From: Rhodeus uyekii
Taxonomy: Eukaryota; Chordata; Actinopteri; Cypriniformes; Acheilognathidae
Assembly (NCBI GenBank): GCA_037043235.1
Contig: JAWRVZ010000322.1
Location: forward strand, 317,001-381,000
Length of the DNA: 64,000 bases
Direction of reading: 5' to 3'
Positions 62,973 to 64,000 of the stretch are shown in pieces. The notes under the pieces were generated by a model that saw only the letters and a list, made by a program, of their open reading frames with translations, was not told the origin of the DNA and ran no database searches. The translations under genes were made by a program, and so were the position numbers. How positions within the stretch are numbered: the first letter of the stretch is position 1; every line of letters starts with the position of its first letter.

Positions 62973-64000
62973 ATATAGCTGCTAGCAGCCATCACGGGGC
63001 CAAGCGCAAGGAGGGCATTAAATGTCATGCCGACATGGCTGGCATCATCAGACCAACGGCAGTAAGAATCTAAAGACATTTCAATATGACTTAAGTCTAA
63101 ATGGCTGAAAAATCAACAATACGGTCTTTAGTATTTCGATTTAATGGTTTATCACATTCAACCAACAGGCAGCGCTGTAACCAAATTGTAGTGTCAATTC
63201 ATGTGGTACATTGAGAGTGTGGTGACATTGACATATGCAAAGTTTGCTTTCAATTGGGTAAACCATTGCTGACAGACCACTAAAGTCATGTGTTTGTTAA
63301 ACATAGCATCTTATAAGAAAAATCGAAATGGCAGACGCTCAAAATGGCCGATATGGGAAAATTTGGTATCACAGGACTCGGCATGACCCACTGGATCTAA
63401 AGACAACAGTTTCATGATTTTTAGACAAAGCGTTCAGGAGTTATAATCAAAAATGTCAGTTTTTTAATATATCCTGACCACTAGGGGGCAGAGCGCCAAA
63501 ACTCTGCAGGTAGCCTCAGACCATGATTGACATAACACACACCTAGTTTGGTCAGAAAACGCTAATGCGTTGCGGAGATAAAGCCTCAATTTCATTTTTG
63601 CGACCATTACGTCGGATTCTTTTGCGAGTTATTCGTAAACGGTTTGACATATCAACTTTCTTTGGATAACTTTTTGTCATGATGGTCTGGAGATGATGTG
63701 GTTTAATTTTGGTGAAAATTGGACAAACGGTCTGGGAGGAGTTCGAAAAAGTAGGTTTTTAAAGAAAAACAACATGGTGGACAAGAAGTTTGGCCGACTA
63801 TGAGAAATTTGCTATCTGTGTTCTCGGTTTGACCCAAGGAACGTATAAAGATAATTTGTTTTACCATAGGTTAACGCTCTCAAAAGATATTAGCATATTT
63901 GTAAATTTGGTTATAATTTTTGACCACAAGGGGGTGCTGCCTCGAAACTTTTTGAGTCGTATCAAGGTTAGGTGCCGAAGACACATATTGAGTTTCGTAA
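62973..64000 (+). repeat. Unit 43: type C-long unit, cut by the window end
   Basis: The first core is at 63478-63491 and degenerate box 2 at 63924-63937. The presence of box 2 after the first core identifies the long form. The second period and 3' end lie outside the window, so the array continues. Confidence 0.88.

Noticed and set aside
1..64000. LTR retrotransposon, LINE or CRISPR array as the source of the repetition
   Set aside because: There are no reverse transcriptase, integrase or RNase H motifs in any frame, no LTR pairs, and the repeats are 1-2 kb units without spacers. The (TAA)n tract lies inside the element end, not after it.
1..64000. Certain identification of the family and species
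   Set aside because: The Helitron2/Helentron assignment and fish origin rest on end structure and general familiarity. No autonomous copy, target site or unique flank is in the window to prove either.

Overview
The whole 64 kb window is repetitive, non-coding DNA with no unique sequence and no supportable gene. It is one head-to-tail array, all units on the + strand, of about 43 related units of 1.0-2.3 kb, and it runs off both ends of the window. The low GC, interspersed-repeat style, trinucleotide (TAA)n tails and metazoan-type regulatory motifs point to an animal genome. From general familiarity with such repeats I think a ray-finned fish most likely, but nothing here proves the species.

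Unit anatomy (5' to 3'): a short palindrome at the head (GCTGCAAGCAGC or GCTGCTAGCAGC); a 12-nt 5' arm; a 1-2 kb body built from degenerate ~720-bp sub-repeats; a GAAGAA(TAA)n microsatellite; and, in about half the units, a 3' hairpin whose right arm is the exact reverse complement of the 5' arm, ending CCCCTAA. I name the unit types as follows. A1, A2 and A3 are ~1.48 kb, or ~1.55 kb with the hairpin. C-short is ~1.1 kb. C-long is ~1.83-1.89 kb and has one more 720-bp period. B is ~2 kb with a different head and its own hairpin. The offset terminal arms and the 3' hairpin suggest a non-autonomous rolling-circle element of the Helitron2/Helentron type that became a macrosatellite. This is an inference: no transposase or Rep/helicase is present.

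Layout: 1-280 is a type B tail. 281-49146 is a mosaic of A units with scattered C units, including two trimeric higher-order duplications (4553-bp period at about 4.4-13.1 kb; 4157-bp period at about 22.4-30.5 kb). 49147-53394 holds two type B units. 53395-57760 is A units, partly copies of ones 19-38 kb away. 57761-64000 is only C units.

Regulatory content is the most striking part. A/C units carry a perfect CTCF core (CCACTAGGGGGC plus AG or AC; 45 copies, all on the + strand), a second near-perfect CTCF-like box in A and C-long units, and a perfect CRE palindrome TGACGTCA (40 copies). YY1-like ATGGCGG motifs are also present, and type C adds an E2F-like GGCGGGAAA. This resembles, in design only, mammalian macrosatellites such as DXZ4 that bind CTCF and YY1. 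In type B units the boxes keep the same spacing along the collinear backbone but are flipped to the - strand.
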